Origin: Polaribacter sp.
Lineage (GTDB): Bacteria; Bacteroidota; Bacteroidia; Flavobacteriales; Flavobacteriaceae
Length of the DNA: 64,000 bases
Assembly: GCF_024639685.1 (NCBI RefSeq)
Contig: NZ_JAHEHX010000021.1
Span: 248,001-312,000 of the forward strand
Direction of reading: 5' to 3'
In this document: piece after piece, positions 44,705 through 53,770 of the stretch
How the letters are laid out: each line of letters opens with the position of its first letter
How positions within the stretch are numbered: position 1 is the first letter of the stretch
Program-made: the position numbers and the translations under genes
Notes under the pieces: model-generated
Told to the model about the DNA's origin: nothing
Databases searched by the model: none
Seen by the model: only the letters and a program-made list of their open reading frames with translations

Positions 44705-45922
44705 ATGATTAAATCCTTAATTTCTTTGTATTTTGCATTTTTCAGTTGCATTCTTTATAGTCAAGAAATAAAATCAATTCTTTTAAGACCACTAGCAAAA
44801 AACACCTACACTACAATAGTACCTTTAGGTACAGTTTTAGAATTATCTTTTGACGATTTAGAGGCCGATGGAAAAGATTATCGCTATAAGATTGAGCACA
44901 TGAACCATGATTGGAAGAAAAGCAGACTTCTATCTAGTCAATTTATTAACGGCTTTAACGAGAACAGTATAATTAATGTAACAAATTCTTTTAATACTCT
45001 TCAAAGTTATACGCATTACGAAGTTCAATTTCCAAATAGAAATACAGTAATAACAAAAAGTGGTAACTACTTAGTATCTGTATTAGACGACTACGACACT
45101 GTACTTTTTTCAAGACGATTTGTATTGTGCGAAAATTTGGCAACCATAGGATTACAAGTTAGTAGAAGCAGAGATACTAAAAATTTAAATACACAACAAA
45201 CATTAGAGTTTAGTATAAACTACCCAGGTCTGAGAATTAACAACCCTCTACAAGAAGTGAATGTTACCTTGATTAAAAATGACAATTGGAACGAAACCAT
45301 TAACAACTTACAACCAACGTTCTTTAAACCAAAACAGCTAAAATACACCTACACCAACAAAACAAACTTTTGGGGCGGAAATGAATACTTAAATTTTGAC
45401 AGTAAACTATTAAGAAATAAAAGTATTAATATTACAAAAGTAGAGAAAGGGACTACTTTTAATCATTATGTATACCCCTACCAATATAAAACAAACTTAA
45501 CATATAGCTATAACCCAGACATTAACGGACAATTTGTTTTTAGAAGTTTAGAAGAAAATGATGCAAAAACAGAAGCAGATTATGTACGCATGCATTTTAC
45601 ACTTCAAACAGAAAGTACTTTTCCTAATAAGAAAATACACGTTTATGGCGCTTTTAATAATTTTGAAATCGAAAAAGAAACCGAACTTTTTTATGACTAT
45701 AAAACAAAATCATACACAGGTAATTTTTTACTAAAACAAGGTTTTTACAACTATACTTATGCAACAGTAAACCAATACAATCAAGTAGACATTAATGAAA
45801 TAAACGGGACATTTTTCCAGACTGAAAATCAATATGCAGTAATTGTATATTTTAGACCTTTTGGAAGTTTATACGATAGAGTTATTGGTGTTGGCACCTA
45901 TAATTTTAACCAAAATAGATAA
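44705..45922 (+). CDS. Type IX secretion system plug protein (DUF5103 family)
   Basis: 405 residues. Signal peptide (LISLYFAFFSCILYSQ), N-terminal beta-sandwich with IKSILLRPLAKNTYTTIVPL and LELSFDDLEADGKDYRYKIE (T9SS_plug_1st type), and a C-terminal immunoglobulin-like region (ESTFPNKKIHVYGAFNNFEI). The Plug protein closes the periplasmic side of the SprA translocon of the type IX secretion system. It fits the presence of T9SS-tailed proteins in the window. The start lies 5 bp from a perfect -7 box, which suggests leaderless translation. Confidence 0.85.
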   Translation: MIKSLISLYFAFFSCILYSQEIKSILLRPLAKNTYTTIVPLGTVLELSFDDLEADGKDYRYKIEHMNHDWKKSRLLSSQFINGFNENSIINVTNSFNTLQSYTHYEVQFPNRNTVITKSGNYLVSVLDDYDTVLFSRRFVLCENLATIGLQVSRSRDTKNLNTQQTLEFSINYPGLRINNPLQEVNVTLIKNDNWNETINNLQPTFFKPKQLKYTYTNKTNFWGGNEYLNFDSKLLRNKSINITKVEKGTTFNHYVYPYQYKTNLTYSYNPDINGQFVFRSLEENDAKTEADYVRMHFTLQTESTFPNKKIHVYGAFNNFEIEKETELFYDYKTKSYTGNFLLKQGFYNYTYATVNQYNQVDINEINGTFFQTENQYAVIVYFRPFGSLYDRVIGVGTYNFNQNR

Positions 45923-45972
45923 ACCTACAATACACTTGTGTTCATTTATAAAAAAAACTACTTTTACTACGT

Positions 45973-46359
45973 ATGGTTCAGCAAGTAACAAAAGGAATTA
46001 AAATATCTGTTAAAACAAAGTTTAACGGAGTAAGCTATAGAGATACTAAGCTTTATTATGTTTTTGCATATCACATAACGATTGAAAATAATTCTTCAGA
46101 GACAGTTGAGCTTACGTCTCGTTTTTGGAAAATATACGATTCTTTAAATAAGATAGAAATTGTAGCCGGTAAAGGTGTTGTTGGTCAAACACCTGTCTTA
46201 CAACCCAAAGAACATTACGCCTACAGCTCTGGTTGTTTTCTGATATCTACTATTGGTGCAATGACCGGTTATTTCACCATGCAAAACACCAATACCTTAG
46301 AAGAATTTAAAGTATTAATACCAACATTTCAACTAATAACGCCACTCTCATCAAACTAA
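45973..46359 (+). CDS. apaG: ApaG protein (DUF525)
   Basis: 128 residues, the usual length. VTKGIKISVKTKFNGVSYRD and FAYHITIENNSSETVELTSR open the single fibronectin-like fold; GKGVVGQTPVLQPKEHYAYS with SGCFLISTIGAMTGYFTM is the conserved family core. ApaG has been linked to Co2+/Mg2+ handling, but its biochemical role is unsettled. Its 3' end overlaps the open frame of the DUF3667 gene that follows. Confidence 0.92.
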   Translation: MVQQVTKGIKISVKTKFNGVSYRDTKLYYVFAYHITIENNSSETVELTSRFWKIYDSLNKIEIVAGKGVVGQTPVLQPKEHYAYSSGCFLISTIGAMTGYFTMQNTNTLEEFKVLIPTFQLITPLSSN

Positions 46360-46385
46360 CAAAAGAAAAAAATAAAGTAAGTAAG

Positions 46386-47510
46386 ATTAAAGATGCTGCA
46401 TGTTTAAATTGTGGATACCCGTTTTATGGTAGCGAAAACTTTTGTCCTGAATGCGGACAAGCTAACAAGGGTAACAAAATCACTTTTTTAATCTTCGTAA
46501 AAGACATTTTTAACGGACTCTTTAACCTTGAAGCTAAATTCTGGAATACTCTTATTTCTCTTCTTATTAAACCCGGACAAGTTTCTAAAGAATATATTCA
46601 AGGTAAAAGGCAACGTTACTCAAATCCATTTCGATTCTATTTAACTGTTTCTATCGTTTTTTTCTTACTCATAGGTTTATACAAAACAGTTCAAAAATAT
46701 GAAGCTTTAGCTAGCAATGAAACAGAAGAAATTGCTATTAAAAAAATACCAAAGAAAAAAAACAAGGCTAAAGAACTTACACAAAAAGAAATCGACTCTA
46801 TAAAAACTGAAGTGAATACTGAAATGAAAAATTTCATGATTCCTATTCCAGAAAAGATGCGAGAAAATATTCTAATCGAAATAGAAAATGAAGTAAAAAA
46901 AGACACTGATTTAGACAGTATAAAAAAAGAGGTTAAAAATAAAAAGCGTACTATAGATACTGACTTAGGCACTAAACTAGAGATCTTCATGGAGTATGTT
47001 AAAAAAAATCCAGAGGCTAACATTAACAAAGCACTAGATACTTTAGGATATCAAAAGAACTTTACCAATCGATTTTTATTTACAAGAGCAGAAAGCATAA
47101 ATGCTTTTTCAGAAAACAAAGAAACGAGAGCTCAATTTTTTAACCAAATCTTATCTTATGGGTCAATTGCTTTATTTATATTCCTACCCATTTTTACACT
47201 ATTCTTAAAGCTTTATTACATTAGAAGAAAATATACCTATGTAGATCACCTCATCTTTGTATTTCACGTACAAACTGTGTTTTTTATGTTATTTGCCTTT
47301 TACTTTATTTTTATGATACTAAAACTTTCTCCTCTACTTTGGATATTTTTAGCATTATTCTTAGTCTATTTGTATCTAGCAATGAAAAAATTTTATGAGC
47401 AAGGATATTTTAAAACGTTCCTCAAGTTTTTATTATTAAATGCAAGTTTTAGCTTTATTGCTTCCATTGGAGTTATCATAGTATTTCTAATATCATTCGC
47501 TTTTTTTTAA
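46386..47510 (+). CDS. DUF3667 membrane protein with N-terminal zinc ribbon; start codon uncertain
   Basis: The frame ending at 47510 is open back to a stop at 46308, much further than its first ATG at 46812. The early part encodes a four-Cys zinc ribbon (CLNCGYPFYGSENFCPECGQ) and SKEYIQGKRQRYSNPFRFYL, both DUF3667 hallmarks, then a first membrane helix, a charged Lys/Glu-rich region and three C-terminal membrane helices. There is no ATG, GTG or TTG between 46308 and the first Cys codon (46401). I give the ATT at 46386 as a working start; ATC at 46350, overlapping apaG, is the alternative. Family function is unknown. Confidence 0.7.
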   Translation: MKDAACLNCGYPFYGSENFCPECGQANKGNKITFLIFVKDIFNGLFNLEAKFWNTLISLLIKPGQVSKEYIQGKRQRYSNPFRFYLTVSIVFFLLIGLYKTVQKYEALASNETEEIAIKKIPKKKNKAKELTQKEIDSIKTEVNTEMKNFMIPIPEKMRENILIEIENEVKKDTDLDSIKKEVKNKKRTIDTDLGTKLEIFMEYVKKNPEANINKALDTLGYQKNFTNRFLFTRAESINAFSENKETRAQFFNQILSYGSIALFIFLPIFTLFLKLYYIRRKYTYVDHLIFVFHVQTVFFMLFAFYFIFMILKLSPLLWIFLALFLVYLYLAMKKFYEQGYFKTFLKFLLLNASFSFIASIGVIIVFLISFAFF

Positions 47511-47531
47511 ACCAATAAAATTTTTAAAATA

Positions 47532-49496
47532 CTATCTCCTTCTTTTTTTTGAAGAAGTACGGGTTACTTTCTTTTTTCTTCTGTTAAAAGGTACAGCGTC
47601 ATCAAAAGTATTTTTAGCTGCTTTTGCCTTTTTATTTTTTTGCCAAGACTTGTTTTCAGGCAACAATACATTCAATAAATCTTGTCTACCAACTTTATTA
47701 AGTGTCTTTTTAATCCAATCTTTATTTTCTTTTTTGTACCAAAAGAAAAATTTATGCTGGTCTTCTTTTTCCTTTTTTGTTTTAGGTGTTCTTGTTGGCT
47801 TTAATGTATACGGATGATAACCCGAATAATAAATTACAGTTGCTACTGTCATTGGAGTAGGTGTAAACCCCTGAACTTGCTCTAACTGAAAACCCATATC
47901 TTTAGTTTCGGCAGCTAAATTTGCCATATCTTCTACTTCGCTTGCTGGGTGACTAGATATAAAGTAGGGAATTAATTGTAGGTTTAATTTTCTCTTGATG
48001 TTGATTTTATCAAAACGTTCTTTAAACTTATGGAAATAAGTAAAAGATGGTTTACGCATCAACTTTAAAACAGGGTCTGAGGTATGTTCTGGAGCTACTT
48101 TTAAACGTCCAGAGACATGCTTTGTCATTACCTCCTCTGTATAAGTATCTAACTCTTTTGGATCTGCATTTTTGTTAAATTCTGGCACTAACATATCGTG
48201 TCGAATTCCACTACCTATAAAAGATTTTTTTACTTTTGAGTGCTTGTCTACTGCTTGGTATAAATCGGTTAATGGCTTATGAGAAGTATCTAAATTAGAA
48301 CAAATAACAGGCGATATACAACTAGGTGCAACACATTTATCGCAAATAGATTGAACTTTACCTTTCATTTGATACATATTTGCAGAAGGGCCTCCAATGT
48401 CTGACAAATAACCTTTAAAGTCTGGCATATTTGCAACCTTATCTACTTCTTTTAAAACAGATTCTTGGCTTCTACTAGCAATAAACTTTCCTTGATGCGC
48501 AGAAATTGTACAAAAGCTACAACCACCAAAACAACCTCTATGGATGTTAATCGAAAATTTAATCATTTCAAAAGCTGGTATTGGACCACGTTTGTCATAT
48601 TTAGGATGTGGTAATCTTGTATAAGGCAAATCAAAAGAACCATCTATTTCCTTTTCTGTCATTGTAGGAAAAGGCGGATTTATCAACAATGTTCTTCCTT
48701 TTACATCTTGTAAAATTCTTCTTGCTTTTAATTTATTTGACTCTTGTTCTATCACTTTAAAATTAGAAGCAAAGGTCTTTTTATCTTTTAAACAAGCCTC
48801 ATGAGAATTGATTGTTATATCTTCGCAATCATTAATTACAGGTAATTTTTCTGCTTTCTGATCTACTAAAACTGCTGTTTGTTTTATATTCTTTAAACTA
48901 GAAAATGGCACTCCTTTTTGTAATAAAGTTACAATTTCTCGTAAAGGTTGCTCACCCATTCCATAAACTAACATATCTGCTTTAGAGGTCTCTAAAATAG
49001 TAGGCATTAACTCGTCTGACCAGTAATCATAATGAGTTACTCGTCTTAAAGAGGCTTCTATACCTCCAATTAATAAGGGTACGTCTGGGAATTTATCTTT
49101 TAATATGTTGGAATAAACAGAAGTTGCATAATCTGGTCTGAACCCTTTATCACCATTTGGAGTATATGCGTCTTTATCTCTTCTTTTTTTACTTGCTGTG
49201 TAGTTAGAAACCATTGGATCCATACAACCCCCTGTACATCCAAAAAATAATCTTGGCTTTCCAAGTTTTTCGAAATCTTGTAAATTATCATTCACATTGG
49301 GTTGTGGAACAATAGCTACTCGTAAACCATAACTTTCTAAAATACGTCCAATAACTGCAGGACCAAAAGAGGGATGATCTACATAGGCATCTCCACTGAA
49401 TAAAATAACATCTAATTGCTCCCATCCACGAATTTTAACTTCCCTGTTTGTGGTTGGTAACCAATCTGTTAATTGATGTTTTTTTGTTTCTTGCAT
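47532..49496 (-). CDS. YgiQ family radical SAM protein
   Basis: 654 residues. N-terminal domain YgiQ_N (WLPTTNREVKIRGWEQLDVI, DVILFSGDAYVDHPSFGPAV). The radical SAM cluster motif CFGGCSFC (CX3CX2C) lies near residue 325 in HRGCFGGCSFCTISAHQGKF. A C-terminal Lys/Arg-rich tail (RRKKKVTRTSSKKRRR) follows. YgiQ proteins are widespread; the reaction is not established. Monocistronic as far as can be seen. Confidence 0.94.
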   Translation of the reverse strand: MQETKKHQLTDWLPTTNREVKIRGWEQLDVILFSGDAYVDHPSFGPAVIGRILESYGLRVAIVPQPNVNDNLQDFEKLGKPRLFFGCTGGCMDPMVSNYTASKKRRDKDAYTPNGDKGFRPDYATSVYSNILKDKFPDVPLLIGGIEASLRRVTHYDYWSDELMPTILETSKADMLVYGMGEQPLREIVTLLQKGVPFSSLKNIKQTAVLVDQKAEKLPVINDCEDITINSHEACLKDKKTFASNFKVIEQESNKLKARRILQDVKGRTLLINPPFPTMTEKEIDGSFDLPYTRLPHPKYDKRGPIPAFEMIKFSINIHRGCFGGCSFCTISAHQGKFIASRSQESVLKEVDKVANMPDFKGYLSDIGGPSANMYQMKGKVQSICDKCVAPSCISPVICSNLDTSHKPLTDLYQAVDKHSKVKKSFIGSGIRHDMLVPEFNKNADPKELDTYTEEVMTKHVSGRLKVAPEHTSDPVLKLMRKPSFTYFHKFKERFDKINIKRKLNLQLIPYFISSHPASEVEDMANLAAETKDMGFQLEQVQGFTPTPMTVATVIYYSGYHPYTLKPTRTPKTKKEKEDQHKFFFWYKKENKDWIKKTLNKVGRQDLLNVLLPENKSWQKNKKAKAAKNTFDDAVPFNRRKKKVTRTSSKKRRR

Positions 49497-49565
49497 AGTT
49501 TACAAAAATACATAGAAAATTTGTGATCAAAAACTTATTTACAAATGTCTTTTGGCTAATTTTTT

Positions 49566-49643
49566 AGAGCTATTTCCTGCTTTCACTTCTCGCTTTTTTC
49601 GTTCCTCAAAAGAGCTCAGACAAATCGTTCAATAAGGCTAAAC
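49566..49643. repeat. Intergenic palindromic repeat, copy 2
   Basis: About 78 bp that shares AGCTATTTCCTGCTTT at one end and AGGCTAAAC at the other with copy 1 (33167-33240). The middle differs but is again self-complementary (GCTTTTTTCG against AAAAGAGC). It fills the 170-bp gap between the YgiQ gene and folP. Confidence 0.55.
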
Positions 49644-49668
49644 ATACTTATTCAGTGAAGTTCTAATA

Positions 49669-50505
49669 TTAGCCAATTACCTGTTCAACAATCTTAACAG
49701 CTTCTACAGCTTCTTTTACATCATGCACTCGTAAAATATTTGCACCATTTAATAATGCAATTGTATTTGCAGAAGTTGTTGCATTCAAGGCTTCTTGAGC
49801 GGAAATATCTAACGTTTTGTACAACATCGATTTTCTTGAAACTCCTGCTAAAATTGGAGCATCTAAACTTTTAAAAAGTTCTAAGTTCTTTAAAATTTCG
49901 AAATTATGCGCTATTGTTTTACCAAATCCAAATCCAACATCTATTAACACATCATTTACTTTTAGTTGATGTAACTTGAATATTTTCGCAGCAAAAAAAG
50001 AAATGATTTCTTTAGTCACATCTTCATAAACAGGATTTTGTTGCATATTTTGTGGAGTTCCTAACATGTGCATTAAAATGTAAGGAACTTGTAATTCTGA
50101 AACCGTGTTAAACATATTTGCATCCATATTGCCTCCAGAAATATCGTTAATTATAGCAGCTCCATGCTGTATACCTTCTTTTGCTATTCTACTTCTAAAC
50201 GTATCTACAGAGATAATAATTTGAGGAAATTCTTTTAATAACAAACCCATCACAGGCATAATTCTACTTAGCTCTTCTTCTTCAGACACATGATCTGCTC
50301 CTGGCCTAGATGAATAAGCGCCTACATCAATAAAAGTAGCTCCTTCTACTAGCATTTTTTCTACCTGCCTTAAAATTGCTGTCTCGTTTTTGTACTTTCC
50401 TCCGTCAAAAAAAGAATCTGGAGTAATATTTAAAACACCCATTACTTTAGGTGTGCTTAAATCTGTTAAATTTCCTTTGCAATTTATAGTCATGTTATTG
50501 AACAA
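49669..50505 (-). CDS. folP: Dihydropteroate synthase
   Basis: 278 residues. The pterin-binding barrel has VMGVLNITPDSFFDGGKY, FIDVGAYSSRPGADHVSEEE, IINDISGGNMD and DVLIDVGFGFGKTIAHNFEI, with APILAGVSRKSML near the end. It joins p-aminobenzoate to the dihydropterin in folate synthesis and is the sulfonamide target. It starts 11 bp before the end of the LOG-family gene, so the two are coupled. Confidence 0.95.
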   Translation of the reverse strand: MFNNMTINCKGNLTDLSTPKVMGVLNITPDSFFDGGKYKNETAILRQVEKMLVEGATFIDVGAYSSRPGADHVSEEEELSRIMPVMGLLLKEFPQIIISVDTFRSRIAKEGIQHGAAIINDISGGNMDANMFNTVSELQVPYILMHMLGTPQNMQQNPVYEDVTKEIISFFAAKIFKLHQLKVNDVLIDVGFGFGKTIAHNFEILKNLELFKSLDAPILAGVSRKSMLYKTLDISAQEALNATTSANTIALLNGANILRVHDVKEAVEAVKIVEQVIG

Positions 50506-51079
50506 CCTTTTGAATTACATTTCTTTTTTTTGGTGCCTTATATTGTTGCATTTTCTGCATTAACTCTTCTATTGAATCTGCGACTAACAATAATTTTTTA
50601 TTTTCAGGTTTTATATAACCTTCTGCAATCATATGATCTATCTGTGCTAAAATAGCATTAAAAAAACCATTACTATTTAAAAGTCCGATTGGTTTTTGCT
50701 CAATTTGCAATTGACTTAAAGTCAACACTTCAAACAATTCATCTAAAGTTCCAAAACCACCAGGAAGCGTAATATAACCATCTGCTAACTGACTCATAAG
50801 CACCTTACGCTTACTCATTGTTTTACAAACAATCATCTCCTCTACATTAGGGTGTATTACTTCTTCTTTTTCTAAAAGCTTTGGAATTACTCCTATTACC
50901 TCTCCTTGTTGTGCTAAAATAGTATCTGCCAAAACACCCATCATTCCTATTTTTCCTCCACCGTAAACTAAACCTATTTCGTGCTTTGCAAAATAATACC
51001 CAAGAGCTATAGCTGCATCTTTATATGACGATTTATACCCAAGACTAGAACCACAAAAAACAACAACTCTTTTCATCAA
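50495..51079 (-). CDS. LOG family protein (TIGR00730; nucleoside 5'-monophosphate phosphoribohydrolase-like)
   Basis: 194 residues. VVFCGSSLGYKSSYKDAAIA and GLVYGGGKIGMMGVLADTIL, then the diagnostic motif LPGGFGTLDELFEVLT. LOG enzymes release the base from cytokinin-type or ordinary nucleoside monophosphates; most bacterial members are named only by homology. First gene of a two-gene unit with folP (11-bp overlap). Confidence 0.93.
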   Translation of the reverse strand: MMKRVVVFCGSSLGYKSSYKDAAIALGYYFAKHEIGLVYGGGKIGMMGVLADTILAQQGEVIGVIPKLLEKEEVIHPNVEEMIVCKTMSKRKVLMSQLADGYITLPGGFGTLDELFEVLTLSQLQIEQKPIGLLNSNGFFNAILAQIDHMIAEGYIKPENKKLLLVADSIEELMQKMQQYKAPKKRNVIQKVVQ

Positions 51080-51129
51080 ATCAGAAATAATTTCATGGTA
51101 AAAATAAATGAAATAGCCCTAAGATTTAC

Positions 51130-51137
51130 TACATTTG
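51130..51137 (+). promoter_or_regulatory. -7 box (TACATTTG) of the DUF1599 gene
   Basis: TAnnTTTG match 21 bp upstream of the ATG at 51159. The box contains the TTG that would give a longer reading, which supports the ATG as the start. Confidence 0.55.
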
Positions 51138-51158
51138 ATAAATTCTTTTATTAAAATA

Positions 51159-51692
51159 ATGCAAGAGACCTCAAAACAATATGACGCTGTAGTTGAAGAA
51201 TGCAGGAATTTATTTATTAAAAAAATGTCTGATTACGGAAGTGCTTGGCGCATTTTACGTTTACCTTCATTAACAGATCAGATTTATATAAAATCACAAC
51301 GAATTCGACAATTACAAGAAAACGAAGTTCGTAAGGTAGATGAAGGTATTAAACCAGAATTTATTGGTATAATAAACTACTCAATTATGGCTTTAGTACA
51401 ATTAGAAAAAGGAGTGGTTGAAAACCCAGATTTATCTACAGAAGCAGCAACTCTATTGTATGACAAGCATCTAAAAATCACTAAAGATTTAATGCTAAAC
51501 AAAAATCATGATTATGGAGAAGCTTGGAGAGATATGCGTGTATCTAGTTTAACAGATTTAATTTTACAGAAATTATTACGCGTAAAACAAATTGAGGATA
51601 ACAAAGGGAAAACCATAGTATCTGAAGGCATTGATGCTAACTACCAGGATATGATTAACTATGCTATTTTTGCAATGATTCACTTGGCATAA
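51159..51692 (+). CDS. DUF1599 protein with two tandem copies of the domain
   Basis: 177 residues from ATG 51159. Two repeats of about 75 residues: the first contains KMSDYGSAWRILRLPSLTDQ and the second KNHDYGEAWRDMRVSSLTDL. DUF1599 is also called nucleotide modification associated domain 1 and occurs with enzymes that modify DNA bases or nucleotides; its activity is not known. A TACATTTG box is placed just upstream. Next gene downstream on the same strand after 34 bp. Confidence 0.85.
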   Translation: MQETSKQYDAVVEECRNLFIKKMSDYGSAWRILRLPSLTDQIYIKSQRIRQLQENEVRKVDEGIKPEFIGIINYSIMALVQLEKGVVENPDLSTEAATLLYDKHLKITKDLMLNKNHDYGEAWRDMRVSSLTDLILQKLLRVKQIEDNKGKTIVSEGIDANYQDMINYAIFAMIHLA

Positions 51693-51726
51693 TACCTGAT
51701 ATGTTTTACCTTTTAAATTAAAATTT

Positions 51727-52689
51727 ATGAAAATACTTGTTCAAATTGCTAGGGTACTTGTTGGTGGTCTTTTTATATTTTCGGGATTCGTAAAATTAGT
51801 AGACCCTATTGGCTCCCAGTACAAATTTGAAGAGTATTTTTCTGAAGGTGTATTGAATTTAGAGTTCTTAATTCCGTATGCTTTACCTTTTGCCATCTTT
51901 TTAATTATTGCAGAGATTGTTTTAGGGTTTGCGCTATTAGTGGGTTGGAAAGTAAAGTTTACCGTAAACAGTTTAAAACTAATAATTCTTTTCTTCCTCT
52001 TTTTAACCTGGTATTCTGCGTATTACAACAAGGTAACCGACTGTGGTTGTTTTGGAGATGCTATTAAACTCTCTCCTTGGGAAACATTTTGGAAAGATGT
52101 AATTCTTACTATCTTAATATTTTTTATAGGTTTCAAGATAAAGTTTATCAATCGTGTTTTTGTTAGAAACAACAATGGGTTTGTTGTTTTTTTATCTTTA
52201 ATAGTGTCTGCTACAATTACCTGGTATGTGCTGGTAAACTTGCCTATAATTGACTTTAGAGCCTATGCTGTAGGTAAAAACATCCCAAAGGGAATGGAAT
52301 ATAAAAATGATGGAAGTATACCTCCTATTCATGATTTCTTTTTGGAAGATGCTCAAAACGATTTAGCACCTGAAATCTTGAAAATGGACAAAGTGCTACT
52401 CATTATTATGCCTAGTTTAGAAAAATCTGATTTTAAAGCATTTCCAAATATCATAGAAACTGTAATGCAAGCAAAACAAAAAGGATATAAGGTTTACGGA
52501 GTATCTGCATCTTTTGCTGACATTATAGAACTTACCAAAAAACGCTATAAACTAGATTTCGAATTTCTATTTTGCGATGAAACAACTTTAAAAACAATGA
52601 TTAGAGCTAATCCTGGAATTATGATTTTAAATAAAGGGACCATTGTTACCAAAAAGAATTGGAGAAATATTGATGAATTAGAGCTGTAA
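51727..52689 (+). CDS. BT_3928 family membrane protein (DoxX/MauE-like, with C-terminal thioredoxin-like part)
   Basis: 320 residues. Four N-terminal membrane helices with ARVLVGGLFIFSGFVKLVDP and the Cys pair TDCGCFGDAIKLSPWETFWK on the loop between helices 3 and 4, typical of DoxX/MauE-type proteins. The last ~130 residues resemble a thioredoxin fold (LDFEFLFCDETTLKTMIRAN, NPGIMILNKGTIVTKKNW) but lack a CXXC. A role in membrane thiol redox is plausible, unproven. TAA stop and the crcB ATG share one base. Confidence 0.82.
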   Translation: MKILVQIARVLVGGLFIFSGFVKLVDPIGSQYKFEEYFSEGVLNLEFLIPYALPFAIFLIIAEIVLGFALLVGWKVKFTVNSLKLIILFFLFLTWYSAYYNKVTDCGCFGDAIKLSPWETFWKDVILTILIFFIGFKIKFINRVFVRNNNGFVVFLSLIVSATITWYVLVNLPIIDFRAYAVGKNIPKGMEYKNDGSIPPIHDFFLEDAQNDLAPEILKMDKVLLIIMPSLEKSDFKAFPNIIETVMQAKQKGYKVYGVSASFADIIELTKKRYKLDFEFLFCDETTLKTMIRANPGIMILNKGTIVTKKNWRNIDELEL

Positions 52690-53054
52690 TGAAAAACCTA
52701 CTTTTTGTTTTTATTGGTGGTGGCTTTGGTAGCGTTCTTCGCTATTGTATTAGTAAATGGCTAAACAATACAGAAACAGGTATACCTTATGGTACATTTG
52801 CAGTTAACATTTTAGGAAGCTTTCTAATTGGACTAATTTTAGGTTATGCTGCAAAAACCGATACTATTTCTGATAATCACACTTTGCTCTTAGCAACTGG
52901 TTTTTGTGGTGGCTTTACTACCTTTTCTACGTTTGCCTACGAAAACCACGTGTTTTTAAAATCAGGAGATTTTAGCTCTTTTGCTTTTTATACCATAGCA
53001 AGTTTTGCAATTGGTTTTTTAGCTGTATTTGCTGGCGTGTATGTTATCAAATAA
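52689..53054 (+). CDS. crcB: Fluoride efflux channel CrcB/FluC
   Basis: 121 residues, four membrane helices. FIGGGFGSVLRYCISKWLN and GTFAVNILGSFLIGLILGY, then GFCGGFTTFSTFAYENHVFL are the conserved Fluc motifs, including the TFS segment of the fluoride path. Dual-topology dimer expected. No fluoride riboswitch is present because the gene starts inside the preceding stop codon (1-bp overlap) and must be co-transcribed with the BT_3928 family gene. Confidence 0.94.
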   Translation: MKNLLFVFIGGGFGSVLRYCISKWLNNTETGIPYGTFAVNILGSFLIGLILGYAAKTDTISDNHTLLLATGFCGGFTTFSTFAYENHVFLKSGDFSSFAFYTIASFAIGFLAVFAGVYVIK

Positions 53055-53068
53055 ATCCAAATTTTAAA

Positions 53069-53770
53069 ATGAATAAACTTGTAACTTATCAATCACAAGA
53101 AAATTACGCTGTTATAACTATTAACAATGGTAAGGCAAATGCAATTTCTCATGAGGTAATTTCTGGAATACACGAAGGGTTACATATAGCCGAAAAGGAA
53201 AGTAAAGTGGTTATTTTAACAGGAACTGAGGGTGTTTTTTCAGGTGGATTTGATTTAAGTATCATGAAAAAGTCACCTAAAGACGCTATAGATTTAGTGA
53301 CTGAAGGCTCTAAGCTCTCGCTACGAATGTTACAATTTCCACTTCCTATTATAATAGCATGTAATGGCCATGCTATTGCCAAAGGTGCTTTTTTATTACT
53401 TTCTTCAGATTATAGAATTGGTGTGCAAGGCAATTTTAAAATAGGCTTGAATGAGGTGGCAATAGGAATGACAATGCATAATGCAGGCGTGGCCATTGCT
53501 AGAGCTAGACTCTCAGAAGTATATTTAAATAGAAGTGTTATTAATGCAGAAATATATACTCCTGCAGTAGCAATAACTGCTGGGTTTCTAGATGCCATTG
53601 TACAACCAGAAGAACTTTTAAATACCGCTATTTCTACAGCTAAATTATTTGGTGAATTAAACATGGCAGCTCATGCTAAAACCAAATTAAAAATTAGAAA
53701 ACCTCACTTAAAGGCCTTGGAAAATGGTATTTTGCTAGATAAAAAAAATAGTATTAGACTTAATCCCTAA
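53069..53770 (+). CDS. Enoyl-CoA hydratase/isomerase (crotonase) family protein
   Basis: 233 residues, a little shorter than the usual ~260. The oxyanion-hole segments read GVFSGGFDLSIMKKS and ACNGHAIAKGAFLLLSSDYR. One of the two catalytic Glu is retained (GLNEVAIGM), the region of the second is changed (TMHNAGVAIARARLSEVYL), so the reaction may not be the standard hydration. It lies 14 bp downstream of crcB and converges with the DUF1684 gene, the last codons overlapping by 4 bp. Confidence 0.87.
   Translation: MNKLVTYQSQENYAVITINNGKANAISHEVISGIHEGLHIAEKESKVVILTGTEGVFSGGFDLSIMKKSPKDAIDLVTEGSKLSLRMLQFPLPIIIACNGHAIAKGAFLLLSSDYRIGVQGNFKIGLNEVAIGMTMHNAGVAIARARLSEVYLNRSVINAEIYTPAVAITAGFLDAIVQPEELLNTAISTAKLFGELNMAAHAKTKLKIRKPHLKALENGILLDKKNSIRLNP

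Noticed and set aside
52600-52700. Fluoride riboswitch in front of crcB
   Set aside because: crcB starts inside the stop codon of the preceding gene, so there is no untranslated leader to hold one.
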